IMG/VR virus record: IMGVR_UViG_3300046463_000442
Span: 1 to 23,823 of that record
DNA from: a virus
Length of the DNA stretch: 23,823 nucleotides
Direction: 5' to 3' (one strand)
The notes under the pieces were generated by a model, which searched no databases, was not told where the DNA came from, and worked only from the letters and a program-made list of their open reading frames with translations. Positions 1 through 6,079 of the stretch are shown piece by piece; position 1 is the first letter of the stretch; every line of letters starts with the position of its first letter. The translations under genes were made by a program, and so were the position numbers.

Positions 1-27
1 TAGTTTTGCGCGGGTTTTGCTCAGACA

Positions 28-55
28 CAAAAAAGCCGATCTAACTGATCGGCTT
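28..55 (-). terminator. Intrinsic terminator of the tRNA-Pro gene
   Basis: On the minus strand a 9-bp perfect stem (33-41 with 47-55, loop TAACT) is followed by a run of six U (29-34, the last two lying in the stem base). It sits directly downstream of the tRNA 3' end, so it is probably the original chromosomal tRNA terminator. An outer 8-bp perfect inverted repeat (TCAGACAC at 21-28, GTGTCTGA at 58-65) encloses it. Confidence 0.85.
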
Positions 56-81
56 AAGTGTCTGATTTTACTCAGGAATAA

Positions 82-129
82 TGGTCGGGACGGAGTGATT
101 CGAACACTCGACCCCTAGCACCCCATGCT
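82..129 (-). other. attL: Prophage attachment site: 3' part of tRNA-Pro(GGG)
   Basis: Read on the minus strand this is the 3' part of a tRNA: anticodon loop ATGGGGT (anticodon GGG), stem strand GCTAG, variable loop, T-arm GAGTG-TTCGAAT-CACTC, acceptor strand CGTCCCG, then A and CCA ending at 82. The expected 5' stem strand CTAGC is replaced by CAAGC, and no D-arm or 5' acceptor strand follows to the right, so the gene is cut near the anticodon stem. That is the normal result of tyrosine-recombinase integration into a tRNA gene. The prophage supplies or displaces the 3' segment, and the intact tRNA should lie at the other end of the element. Calling it attL is a matter of orientation; it could equally be named attR. 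Confidence 0.85.
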
Positions 130-243
130 TGCAGGGGCTATAAAAAGCTATACGGAACAGTCCTTTGGAACGGCGCCCACTGCAATCGATGCCCAACCGT
201 GACTAACCGTGTTTTACGAATCCCCGCAAAAGTCCCTGCAAGC
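127..243. repeat. Candidate integrase or excisionase arm-type sites
   Basis: Just inside the attachment core, GCTTGCAGGG (127-136) recurs as its exact inverse complement CCCTGCAAGC (234-243), with further matches outside the 10 bp. Between them AACCGTG occurs twice in direct orientation 10 bp apart (195-201 and 205-211). Paired short repeats beside the core are typical of tyrosine-recombinase arm sites; the function here is inferred from position only. Confidence 0.35.
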
Positions 244-699
244 TTTCGACAAGAAAGCCCCTTCATTCCGGCGTCCCGCCGACTTAACCCAACGCCAACC
301 CCCACGCCCTGTCCAAGAATAGTTTCCAGAATATTCCGCGTCTGTTTTGTAGTGACCGGCTCCAGTAAACAAGCTACGAAACAGGCGCTTAGGGTTTATC
401 GCAAGTGCCTATTGGGTGCCTGAATGGGTGGTTTGGGCTACACACTGCCAGTGTTAACCTCAGCTTCTCAGGAGCGCGATCAGCAGATCGGGTTTCGCGC
501 AATACCCTACATCTGGACTGAATTGTAAAAATCTCGCTGAGAAGATGGGCAGATACAAAACGTTTTGGTAGAGTCGCGGCTCGTTCGAGTCCCTCATCCC
601 GTGACAAGAGAGATTCGAAGCCGAAAGCTGCTGACGGTACTTGACGCGAATCGATTGGTAGCCTAATCCTATGTACATGAGCGAGAGGCCGGAACATTA
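244..699. other. Stretch without a supported gene
   Basis: No reading frame here has a ribosome binding site, a plausible composition or a recognisable product. A possible -35 TTGACG lies at 641-646, followed 17 bp later by a poor -10 (TAATCC, 664-669); this could serve the RNA candidate downstream but is weak. The inverted pair GCGCGA/TCGCGC around 475-512 could fold, without a T-run. Confidence 0.4.
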
Positions 700-799
700 G
701 AGGCCCCGCATGATCAGATTTTTAGCAACTGATCGAGATCGGTTGCTGGTGAAGCACTACGATTGCTTCAGCCAAGGTAAATAGAGGAGCGTAAGGGAA

Positions 800-835
800 A
801 TGAAAATGTTGAAAACTGGTGTTGGTGAAGGTTAG
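800..835 (+). CDS. Possible 11-residue peptide (leader-type ORF)
   Basis: ATG at 800 opens MKMLKTGVGEG and then TAG. It is preceded by AGAGGAGCGTAAGGGAA, which holds a strong Shine-Dalgarno-like purine tract. The terminator begins 16 bases after the stop. The frame is too short to judge by composition. It may be a leader peptide, a peptide carried by a dual-function small RNA, or chance. Confidence 0.25.
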   Translation: MKMLKTGVGEG

Positions 836-851
836 TAAGCCCCTGTCAGAC

Positions 852-880
852 AAAAGGCCCCTCTGGGGCCTTTTTTAATT
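852..880 (+). terminator. Strong intrinsic terminator
   Basis: AAAAGGCCCC-TCT-GGGGCCTTTTTT on the plus strand: a GC-rich stem with a 3-nt loop and six U. It separates the upstream RNA candidate from the gene starting at 904. GCCCC at 838-842 could pair with GGGGC of the stem and act as an antiterminator, which is speculative. Confidence 0.85.
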
Positions 881-903
881 TTCTAACCCTAGCAAGGCAT
901 CCC

Positions 904-1839
904 ATGAGCAAATTCTGGATCGGCGTCAGCGCTACCTGCTTCATTCTTGGAATCATAATACGACTGGTTCTGCTTTATTCGTTTCCCGCACCTCTGCCCT
1001 TTCCGCTAGACATTGTCGACGCATTCATCGTAGGCACCGGTGCGCTGACCGCCGTCATGGGTGTGCATCAATTTATAAAGTCGAAATACCCTGACACGGG
1101 AGAAATGCTACCTCTATTCAGTACAATCATTTGGACAGTGATCGCATCCAGCTATGTGATCCTTCGGTACGCTCCTACATACCAGACATCTCTTTCAATA
1201 TTGGTCACGGGTACGTTTGTGGGCATGGGATGGTGGATTCAAGCGATCACAACAGCGGCAAACACGCGCCGAACTCATACCCTCAACATCATCATGGCGT
1301 CCCGGACTAGTAGCGAGTACCAAGACCAGACCCGGAATAGCGGAAAAATCTACCGGGCAAGTGTGGTATGCGCGGAGCTGGCAGAGTGGCGTTTCAGCCC
1401 CAACAAAGATGACTACAGATACACCGAGGTGCCGGATTCAATCGACAAGGCCATAAGCGGCACTATTTATGTTTTGAACTATTTCGAATTTCTGGCTCAA
1501 GGGATCAAGTATCGGGATCTGGACGATTGCCTGCTTCGAGAGTGTTTCTCTGCGATATTAGCGGGAATCGAGCGACGCGGCTTTCACCTCATTATCGAAG
1601 CACAAAAGGGTTCACCGACGGCGTTTGAGGGAGTCATTAGGCTCACCAAAGAATGGAACGGCGAGTCCTGTGTTGAAAAGTACAGATCAAACCCTGATAA
1701 CTCGGCAATCGGAGTGCGCTATCCAGCAGGCGCGGAGCTCCAGAGTATGCTGGTAGCAAATAAGCAGCTGGACACCGCGGACGTACCAGTCGTACCGCCA
1801 ACGCTAGTAGCGAACGATGGGGTTGTCTTGAACCCCTAA
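904..1839 (+). CDS. Four-helix membrane protein, probable DUF4760
   Basis: 311 residues. Four hydrophobic stretches (about 5-27, 36-57, 70-90 and 95-116) would place the rest in the cytoplasm. The soluble part, residues about 120-230, resembles the DUF4760 family: a helix with LNIIMASRTSSEYQD, then VLNYFEFLAQGIKYRDLDD and LLRECF. Family function is unknown to me. The last 45 residues look disordered and end in a proline-rich tail. The ATG at 904 has no strong ribosome binding site. The gene is on the opposite strand from the late operon, follows a terminator, and lies next to the attachment site, as expected for a lysogenically expressed moron gene. A role in superinfection exclusion or host defence would fit the place and membrane topology, but nothing in the sequence proves it. 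Confidence 0.75.
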   Translation: MSKFWIGVSATCFILGIIIRLVLLYSFPAPLPFPLDIVDAFIVGTGALTAVMGVHQFIKSKYPDTGEMLPLFSTIIWTVIASSYVILRYAPTYQTSLSILVTGTFVGMGWWIQAITTAANTRRTHTLNIIMASRTSSEYQDQTRNSGKIYRASVVCAELAEWRFSPNKDDYRYTEVPDSIDKAISGTIYVLNYFEFLAQGIKYRDLDDCLLRECFSAILAGIERRGFHLIIEAQKGSPTAFEGVIRLTKEWNGESCVEKYRSNPDNSAIGVRYPAGAELQSMLVANKQLDTADVPVVPPTLVANDGVVLNP

Positions 1840-2138
1840 TGGCTCGTATGGCACATCGTCGGAGACCGCGTGATAACTCCTGCGCTCAGGATAATCGGGC
1901 GGCCGAAATTTGGCTTGAGCATATACTGTAGCAATATTACAGGTCTTGTATTTCAACGGTATGCATTGGCGACTGTCTAAAAACCCTTCCCCGACTTGAG
2001 CACCTTTTGGACCAATGAAACCGAGCAAGGTCGAGGTAGTTCTAGACAGCGTTTCACCCCATCCCCGGCGTCCTGCCGACCGAATAGCAATCCTTCTTTT
2101 GACTGCTACGCTCTCCTCTTTCACGGAGGAAAATCACG
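1840..2138. other. Intergenic stretch before the two decayed genes
   Basis: No convincing gene. It contains a CTGTA-N7-TACAG palindrome overlapping a good -10-like TATACT (1922-1927), described separately. The final bases hold GGAGG, the ribosome binding site of the pseudogene starting at 2139. Confidence 0.4.
1926..1942. promoter_or_regulatory. LexA-like palindrome, one base too long
   Basis: CTGTA (1926-1930), seven bases, TACAG (1938-1942). The LexA operator of gammaproteobacteria is CTGTA-N6-TACAG-like (CTG-N10-CAG, 16 bp); this one is 17 bp. It overlaps TATACT (1922-1927), a near-consensus -10, but no -35 is visible at the right distance. It may be a mutated SOS operator or a different regulator's site. 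Confidence 0.25.
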
Positions 2139-2348
2139 ATGCCCAACTCAGACCTGCTTCCTTCCCTACTTTTCAAGATCAACGAGAACCAACTCGCCCT
2201 CAAGGCCGCCATCATGGAGCTGACAAATTGGGTCGAGCAGTGAGGATATGCCGAGGTTTCCGACAATGTGCGCGGCGCCCTGGAGGCGATCGATCGTAAC
2301 GAGGAGTTCATCAAGATCACGCTCGCGATGCTCATGACGCCGGAGTGA
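2139..2348 (+). pseudogene. Small prophage protein gene with in-frame TGA
   Basis: ATG at 2139 follows a strong GGAGG. The frame gives MPNSDLLPSLLFKINENQ... and reads to TGA at 2241-2243 (codon 35). It then continues in the same frame without another stop for 34 more codons (GYAEVSDNVRGALEAIDRN..., ending TLAMLMTPE) to TGA at 2346-2348. Both halves have normal coding character and join into one 69-codon frame, so a CGA or TGG codon has probably become TGA (the context LTNWVEQ*GYAEV suggests an original arginine). Only a 34-residue N-terminal fragment would now be made. The function of the intact small helical protein is unknown to me. Confidence 0.75.
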
Positions 2349-2425
2349 CAGTTCGTCGCCTGCCCCTCGCCCAACCGCATCGCCTCGATTACTGCATATC
2401 CAAACAGTATTCATAAGGCGTGACA

Positions 2426-2769
2426 GTGGATCCCCTCGAAATCGAATATACCAGCGGCTGGCTCGGTTGCCCGACGCCGCTCGAAACCTGCCGACATCAA
2501 CTCCGCATGCTTGAAAACGAAGTCGAGGAACTGACACTGCAACTGCGCCAGGCGCGGCAAAACATCTTCAAGCTAGTCGAGATCACGCAGAAGCCATCAG
2601 GCAGCGGGATGACGCGATGGGGAATTTACGGGAAAGATCCGGAGAATCGGCGACCCTGCGCAAGCAGTTGCATGACCTGGACATCTCGGCGAGATTTCAT
2701 CAGTGTGAGTATGAGCGACTACGCGGGATACTGGATGGCCTAGCGTTTCAGCCTAAATCGTTCATCTAA
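2426..2769 (+). pseudogene. Coiled-coil small protein gene with -1 frameshift
   Basis: The best start is GTG at 2426, seven bases after AAGG (2415-2418); GTG at 2420 is too close to it. The first frame reads MDPLEIEYTSGWLGCPTPLE... then a heptad-like stretch (ENEVEELTLQLRQARQN) up to about 2562. From 2563 the coding character moves to the next frame: HLQASRDHAEAIRQRDDAM..., then RKQLHDLDISARFHQCEYER and on to TAA at 2767-2769. Restoring one base (AAAAC-C-ATC near 2563) joins them into one 114-residue mostly helical protein. Continuing in the original frame gives a composition-poor tail. Role unknown. It lies 77 bp after the other broken gene on the same strand, so the two probably formed one operon. 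Confidence 0.75.
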
Positions 2770-2786
2770 GCTCACACTTTGAGCTT
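2768..2786. other. Hairpin between converging genes
   Basis: A 7-bp perfect stem, AAGCTCA (2768-2774) with TGAGCTT (2780-2786), lies between the plus-strand pseudogene and the minus-strand gene ending at 2825. Neither strand has a proper T-run after it, so it is at best a weak terminator. Confidence 0.3.
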
Positions 2787-2824
2787 GAAAAATTACTCAT
2801 CCAAACCAAATTGTCTATTAATCT

Positions 2825-3376
2825 TCAATCACCACCCCAGACTCGTGGCATTCCCAGACTGTCCTTATCGGGGTTACATTTAGCTTGAGATATGGAGTAT
2901 CGCTTATTTGTCACCAACCAACATTCATCATATAAAGAACAATAACAACACTGCAGCTCCACCCTCCTATCAGTTTCGGGCGCACGCAGTTGTTTCGCTA
3001 CACTCTCATCTTTAGTTGAAAACATATTAACGACAGCAGCGGGCAAGTAATAGGCACCTGTTGGAACCCCAAAAACGAAAGTTGCTGGCCTACCAACATT
3101 AAGCGCGAGCAAAAAATCATCCCAATTTTTTTGCGGCACTCCATCAACTAGCGCCTTTAGCCAGACGACTCTAGCCGGCCCGAGCCCTTCATTAGACAGC
3201 CACCAGCCATAGCCTTTTGTTTCGTCATAGGTAAAATAAAGCGATATAACTGGTTTCACACTAAGCCTGTCATGTTCACGCTGCTGAACTGCAGACCAAA
3301 TAGATAGAAACAATCCAACCAAAGCTATAAATGTCGCACAGATTGCCAACCACGCATCTGGTTTGATTCTATTCAT
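2825..3376 (-). CDS. Single-pass membrane protein, unknown function
   Basis: 183 residues. One N-terminal membrane helix (about residues 9-29, AICATFIALVGLFLSIWSAV) follows a short basic segment. The remainder is a soluble domain beginning VKPVISLYFTY and containing the turn LSNEGLGPARV, a pattern seen in many small uncharacterised membrane-anchored proteins. Six cysteines lie in the C-terminal third, including CCYC. The start at 3376 is supported by GAGG eight bases upstream. By eye the gene is clearly more AT-rich than the late genes, which suggests separate acquisition. It sits just past the lysis genes in the same direction, a usual place for morons. It is not a typical holin, because it has only one helix and a large soluble domain. 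Confidence 0.65.
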   Translation of the reverse strand: MNRIKPDAWLAICATFIALVGLFLSIWSAVQQREHDRLSVKPVISLYFTYDETKGYGWWLSNEGLGPARVVWLKALVDGVPQKNWDDFLLALNVGRPATFVFGVPTGAYYLPAAVVNMFSTKDESVAKQLRAPETDRRVELQCCYCSLYDECWLVTNKRYSISQAKCNPDKDSLGMPRVWGGD

Positions 3377-3415
3377 TTCATCACCTCAGAACCAGCTTGC
3401 CAAAGCACAGTCACC

Positions 3416-3931
3416 TCATTTGATCAGGGAAGTATAGGCAGCTTCGCAGGTCACTCCCCTGACTCTGGCTTGGTCAACTGCTTCAGCCAAATCGCCCGCT
3501 CGCTGGTCAATGCGCTTGAGCACGTCGGCGAGCAATAGGGCGGCGCGAGTAGCTGCCTTGCTTGCGGCGGCAGTGCAGGAATTGCCGCTGGCTTCACTGG
3601 CTGCGAGTCGAGAGGCAAGGTTGTCGGCTGCCCCGCGCAGGCTGTCAGCAGAAGTGCGAGCGGCAACAGCATCAGCCGTCGCTTGATCGATGATACGTTG
3701 GCCATCTTGCACCGCCTTGTCGATTGAGTGTTGGTAGGACTGCTCCAGGGCGCGCGCCGCGGCCTCGTTGGCGGCCTTCGCCGCTTCGTCACGGGTATCG
3801 CGGGCATCCCACTCGGCCTGCCATTTGTCGTCCGTGACGTTCACGCCATGGTGATAGGCGCCGAACAGCGCGGCGGCCACCAGTGCGATCGCAGCTATAT
3901 AAGGAAGGATTCGCAGCCAGATGGAAGTCAT
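3416..3931 (-). CDS. Rz-like inner-membrane spanin (DUF2514 type)
   Basis: 171 residues with an N-terminal signal-anchor helix (about 7-26, ILPYIAAIALVAAALFGAYH) and then a long alanine-rich, charged helical region to the end, as in i-spanins. The sequence WQAEWDARD followed by repeats of A/E/R/Q resembles the DUF2514 Rz-like group. It is anchored in the inner membrane with its coiled coil in the periplasm, where it would pair with Rz1 and fuse the membranes in the last step of lysis. Its start overlaps the endolysin stop by ATGA, and the o-spanin gene lies inside it in another frame. Function is inferred from topology, location and the nested partner. Confidence 0.85.
   Translation of the reverse strand: MTSIWLRILPYIAAIALVAAALFGAYHHGVNVTDDKWQAEWDARDTRDEAAKAANEAAARALEQSYQHSIDKAVQDGQRIIDQATADAVAARTSADSLRGAADNLASRLAASEASGNSCTAAASKAATRAALLLADVLKRIDQRAGDLAEAVDQARVRGVTCEAAYTSLIK
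3451..3705 (-). CDS. Rz1-like outer-membrane spanin lipoprotein, nested in Rz
   Basis: The chosen start, ATG at 3705, has AAGGCGG upstream and gives 84 residues. MANVSSIKRR is followed by a hydrophobic signal LMLLPLALLL and lipobox LLTAC with Cys23 as lipidation site. The mature part is short and proline-rich (QPVKPAAIPALPPQARQLL), as in Rz1 proteins. A longer frame begins at 3807, but its first 34 residues are a proline/arginine shadow of Rz. The whole gene lies inside the Rz coding region in a different frame, the nested arrangement known from lambda. The product would sit in the outer membrane and bind Rz across the periplasm. Confidence 0.85.
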   Translation of the reverse strand: MANVSSIKRRLMLLPLALLLTACAGQPTTLPLDSQPVKPAAIPALPPQARQLLAPPYCSPTCSSALTSERAIWLKQLTKPESGE

Positions 3932-4353
3932 GGCACATCCTTGAAGAAAATGTGGTGTCCGAGCTTTAGAGTCTGCTTGGCCTTCACAGCCCAGTCCGGA
4001 GCCTTCGGCATGGAGGTCGCGTAATAATGCGTGGCGCCCCCAGTGGGATCTGGAAGCTTGCCATCGATCACTTGGTCAGCTGCAATCCGCGCCTGGGCCA
4101 GCTCGCGGAAAGGGATCGGTTTCGCGTCGCTCAGGTAGGCGTAGTTGGGGTCGCTCTTGTTCCAGCAACTGAACTGATACGGCGCCTGGCAGACACCGGC
4201 ATAGCCCTCCCCCCACCACGATCTTTCCTTGCCGTCGTTCACCCGGTTGCGAATGGTCCAGGCCACTGCGATCTGGCCGGCCAGAGCTTCGCCTCGGGCC
4301 TCACCCCATAACGTGCGGGCGAGGATGTCTCGATCTTTTTCAGTGACAGGCAT
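3928..4353 (-). CDS. Endolysin, SleB-type cell wall hydrolase
   Basis: 141 residues from ATG 4353, chosen because GGAGA lies seven bases upstream; a start at 4383 would add ten residues from the leader hairpin. It is a Hydrolase_2/SleB domain throughout: LARTLWGEARGE with the conserved acidic residue Glu18, GQIAVAWTIRNRVN, then VCQAPYQFSCW, a DPTGGATHYY motif near 102-111 and GHHIFF at 132-137. Members cleave peptidoglycan glycan strands; in this position it is the phage endolysin. There is no signal peptide or SAR helix, so it should need a holin, and none is recognisable nearby. The stop overlaps the Rz start (ATGA), forming a lysis cassette. Confidence 0.85.
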   Translation of the reverse strand: MPVTEKDRDILARTLWGEARGEALAGQIAVAWTIRNRVNDGKERSWWGEGYAGVCQAPYQFSCWNKSDPNYAYLSDAKPIPFRELAQARIAADQVIDGKLPDPTGGATHYYATSMPKAPDWAVKAKQTLKLGHHIFFKDVP

Positions 4354-4366
4354 ACTTTTCTCCAGG

Positions 4367-4391
4367 CAAAAATAAACCCGCACTTGGCGGG
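4367..4391 (-). terminator. Terminator-like hairpin in the endolysin leader
   Basis: On the minus strand CCCGC-CAAGT-GCGGG (4377-4381 with 4387-4391) is followed by UUUAUUUUU, then directly by the ribosome binding site and start of the endolysin. It could reduce transcription into the lysis genes unless antiterminated. Confidence 0.5.
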
Positions 4392-4411
4392 CATCAGAGT
4401 TGCAGTCTCTG

Positions 4412-4870
4412 TTACGGGGAGGTCGGCCACGTCAGAACTGGCAGACTGCACTCAGGGAAACCATCAGCTGTTGGCAGATCGCGTAGCGCTTGACGATAAT
4501 CCAATACGGCTTTGAGTTTAGCGGCTGTGAGTGTTGGTGTTGCACCGCCCAGTAACTCATCCTGATGCCTGATTATTATCCAGTCCGACGAATACAGATG
4601 TTGTACGCGTCCATTCAAAAGGGCGGACACCTTTGCCGTATGGATTTCTTCTGGCGTTTGGACCGGATCTGGCTCTGGCAACGGACGGTCAGTAAGCGTC
4701 CAGTCAGTACCGTTGAATGTGCAGATTTGAGTGACGTTATCAAAGTCGGGCGGGGCGATTTCTGTAGAGTTTGCCGGAAGAAGAAAAACACCTGGCTCTA
4801 GGGGAGATTCAAAGGCGTCTGTTACTCCGACAAAATCCATACTTGTTGGGTCAAAGCTGTAAACAATCAT
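4412..4870 (-). CDS. Tail fibre assembly protein
   Basis: 152 residues with the layout of tail fibre assembly chaperones: an N-terminal beta-rich part that begins MIVYSFDPTSMDFVG, a middle with FNGTDWTLTDRPLPEP, and a C-terminal helical region where VSALLNGRVQHL precedes a long helix ending VLDYRQALRDLP. It lies directly after the fibre gene, the constant place of such chaperones, which help the fibre trimerise and are generally not part of the virion. The start at 4870 has GAGG ten bases upstream. The family is divergent, so the call rests on pattern plus context. Confidence 0.75.
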   Translation of the reverse strand: MIVYSFDPTSMDFVGVTDAFESPLEPGVFLLPANSTEIAPPDFDNVTQICTFNGTDWTLTDRPLPEPDPVQTPEEIHTAKVSALLNGRVQHLYSSDWIIIRHQDELLGGATPTLTAAKLKAVLDYRQALRDLPTADGFPECSLPVLTWPTSP

Positions 4871-4882
4871 TTTTCTTTGTCC

Positions 4883-6079
4883 TCAATATTTGATGCAAGG
4901 CAGCAACGCAATGTTCTTCACCCGCGTTTCTGAACCACTACCCGATAACCCTGTACTGCCAGCAGACCAAGCGGCCACTGTAGTGGACCCACCGCCAGTT
5001 GCTGTAGTGAAGAATGTCGCAGAGCCATACGTGTGGCCGTGGGAAGGAAATTGATCTCCCTGCAGGCTACCGAACACGCGACTAGGGTCGAGGCCGGCGC
5101 CACCATCCCAGCCGCGAGGAGTCCTGCCACGAGCGTCGGGAACGTTAAACGTGGTTGATCCATCCCCCACACCAAATGGGCAGATAACCACGATTGCTGT
5201 AGAGGTGGCCGTGGCGTTTGCAGAGAGCGTGATGGTACTGGCACCAACAGCCGTGATAGTCGCACCAGCGGGAATTCCCGGGCCGCTAATTGGCATGCCG
5301 ACCCACATAGCTTGCGGGCTGGCCACGCTTGATATGCTGTTGCTGCCTGATGTAACAGTACCCGTTACTTGTGCCGTTATCGCGGCGAACAGCGTAGCGT
5401 AGGTGGTGCGCGATACGGCGGTACCGGACGCTGCCAAATATCCACTGGGCGGAGACATTGTTGCAAACCAGTCAACCTTTCCTGGCAGACCAATCAAAGT
5501 CGTCGCTTGACCAAGCGTCAGCGCGTGCTGGCTTTGTGTGGCATTGGCCACTTGCCTGGCGGCCCCGGAACAGAACAGCAAGATGTAAGAGCCTCCGCCA
5601 ACGGAGCTATTCCACTGAGCCCATGCCTCGCCGTTAGCAACAATCTCGCCCCCCTGGAGAGCTGAGTGAGCGCCCCCGACGAGCGCGACAACACCAACGC
5701 CATCATTGATTGTGCAGGGGCCATTATTAGCGTTGGCCGCTTTGAAACGGATCGGAACGCTTTCACTACGGATAGTGATGGCGGGCGTAAAGTTGCACAC
5801 ATAAGCATTGGCCGCTCCGGTATCGACGGCAAAAAAACTCGCACTGACGGCATCCCGCAGCGTGGAGTCAAGCGCCCCCATATCCAGCCAAGCTGTATTC
5901 GCGCTGTTGCGCTTTTTCGAGCGATTCGTGCCGGTATCCGCCCAGACCTGGCACGGGAATGTCGGGTTTGGCGTTGCAGCCCCGCTACTCTGAGATACGA
6001 GCGCCTGCAGTGCGGCGTTCATATCGGTTCGGAACGTTAGGCCAGGACCATTGGCAACGTCCATATCATGCTGCGACAT
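4883..6079 (-). CDS. Tail fibre with interrupted collar domain
   Basis: 398 residues. The N-terminus (about 1-75) probably attaches to the tail tip: FRTDMNAALQALVSQSSG then PCQVWADTGT..WLDMG. A beta-rich middle leads to a phage tail collar domain: LPGKVDWFATMSPPSGYLAASGTAVSRTTYATLFAAI at about 198-234 and FGVGDGSTTFNVPDARGR at 302-319. Between these two halves is an extra module of about 65 residues (236-300) with GSNSISSV, VGMPISGPGIPAGATITAV and STITLSANATAT. The C-terminus has a GDQFPSHGHTY histidine motif and ends ETRVKNIALLPCIKY, the usual fibre tip ending. It would bind the host receptor. It lies four bases from the J stop and is followed by its chaperone. Confidence 0.85.
   Translation of the reverse strand: MSQHDMDVANGPGLTFRTDMNAALQALVSQSSGAATPNPTFPCQVWADTGTNRSKKRNSANTAWLDMGALDSTLRDAVSASFFAVDTGAANAYVCNFTPAITIRSESVPIRFKAANANNGPCTINDGVGVVALVGGAHSALQGGEIVANGEAWAQWNSSVGGGSYILLFCSGAARQVANATQSQHALTLGQATTLIGLPGKVDWFATMSPPSGYLAASGTAVSRTTYATLFAAITAQVTGTVTSGSNSISSVASPQAMWVGMPISGPGIPAGATITAVGASTITLSANATATSTAIVVICPFGVGDGSTTFNVPDARGRTPRGWDGGAGLDPSRVFGSLQGDQFPSHGHTYGSATFFTTATGGGSTTVAAWSAGSTGLSGSGSETRVKNIALLPCIKY

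Larger units (their letters stand above)
700..880 (+). ncRNA. Candidate structured small RNA or leader
   Basis: On the plus strand there are three successive elements. First is a 10-bp hairpin with one G-U pair (724-733 with 738-747, loop CGAG). Second is a bulged 10-bp hairpin (747-756 with 764-774, sharing one base with the first). Third is an 11-codon reading frame (800-835) with a good ribosome binding site, closed by a strong intrinsic terminator at 852-880. An alternative pairing GATCAG (711-716) with CTGATC (729-734) would compete with the first hairpin. The block could be an independent small RNA or an attenuator-like leader for the membrane protein gene 24 bases further on. I do not recognise it as a named RNA family, and the promoter is not clear. 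Confidence 0.4.

Noticed and set aside
199-423. Plus-strand frame of 74 codons near the attachment site
   Set aside because: No ribosome binding site, proline-rich low-quality composition and no plausible domain; overlaps possible arm sites.
568-600. tRNA-like fragment TGGTAGAGTCGCGGCTCGTTCGAG...
   Set aside because: The T-loop TTCGAGT is present, but the T-stem bases do not pair and there is no acceptor or D-arm, so it is not a tRNA remnant I can support.
389-697. Minus-strand frame of 102 codons in the left non-coding stretch
   Set aside because: No ribosome binding site and an arginine/serine-rich random-looking product; a second frame overlaps it equally well.
1804-2124. Minus-strand frame with a segment GFIGPKGAQVGEGF
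   Set aside because: No ribosome binding site and poor sequence outside the short segment; taken as chance, although an old remnant is possible.
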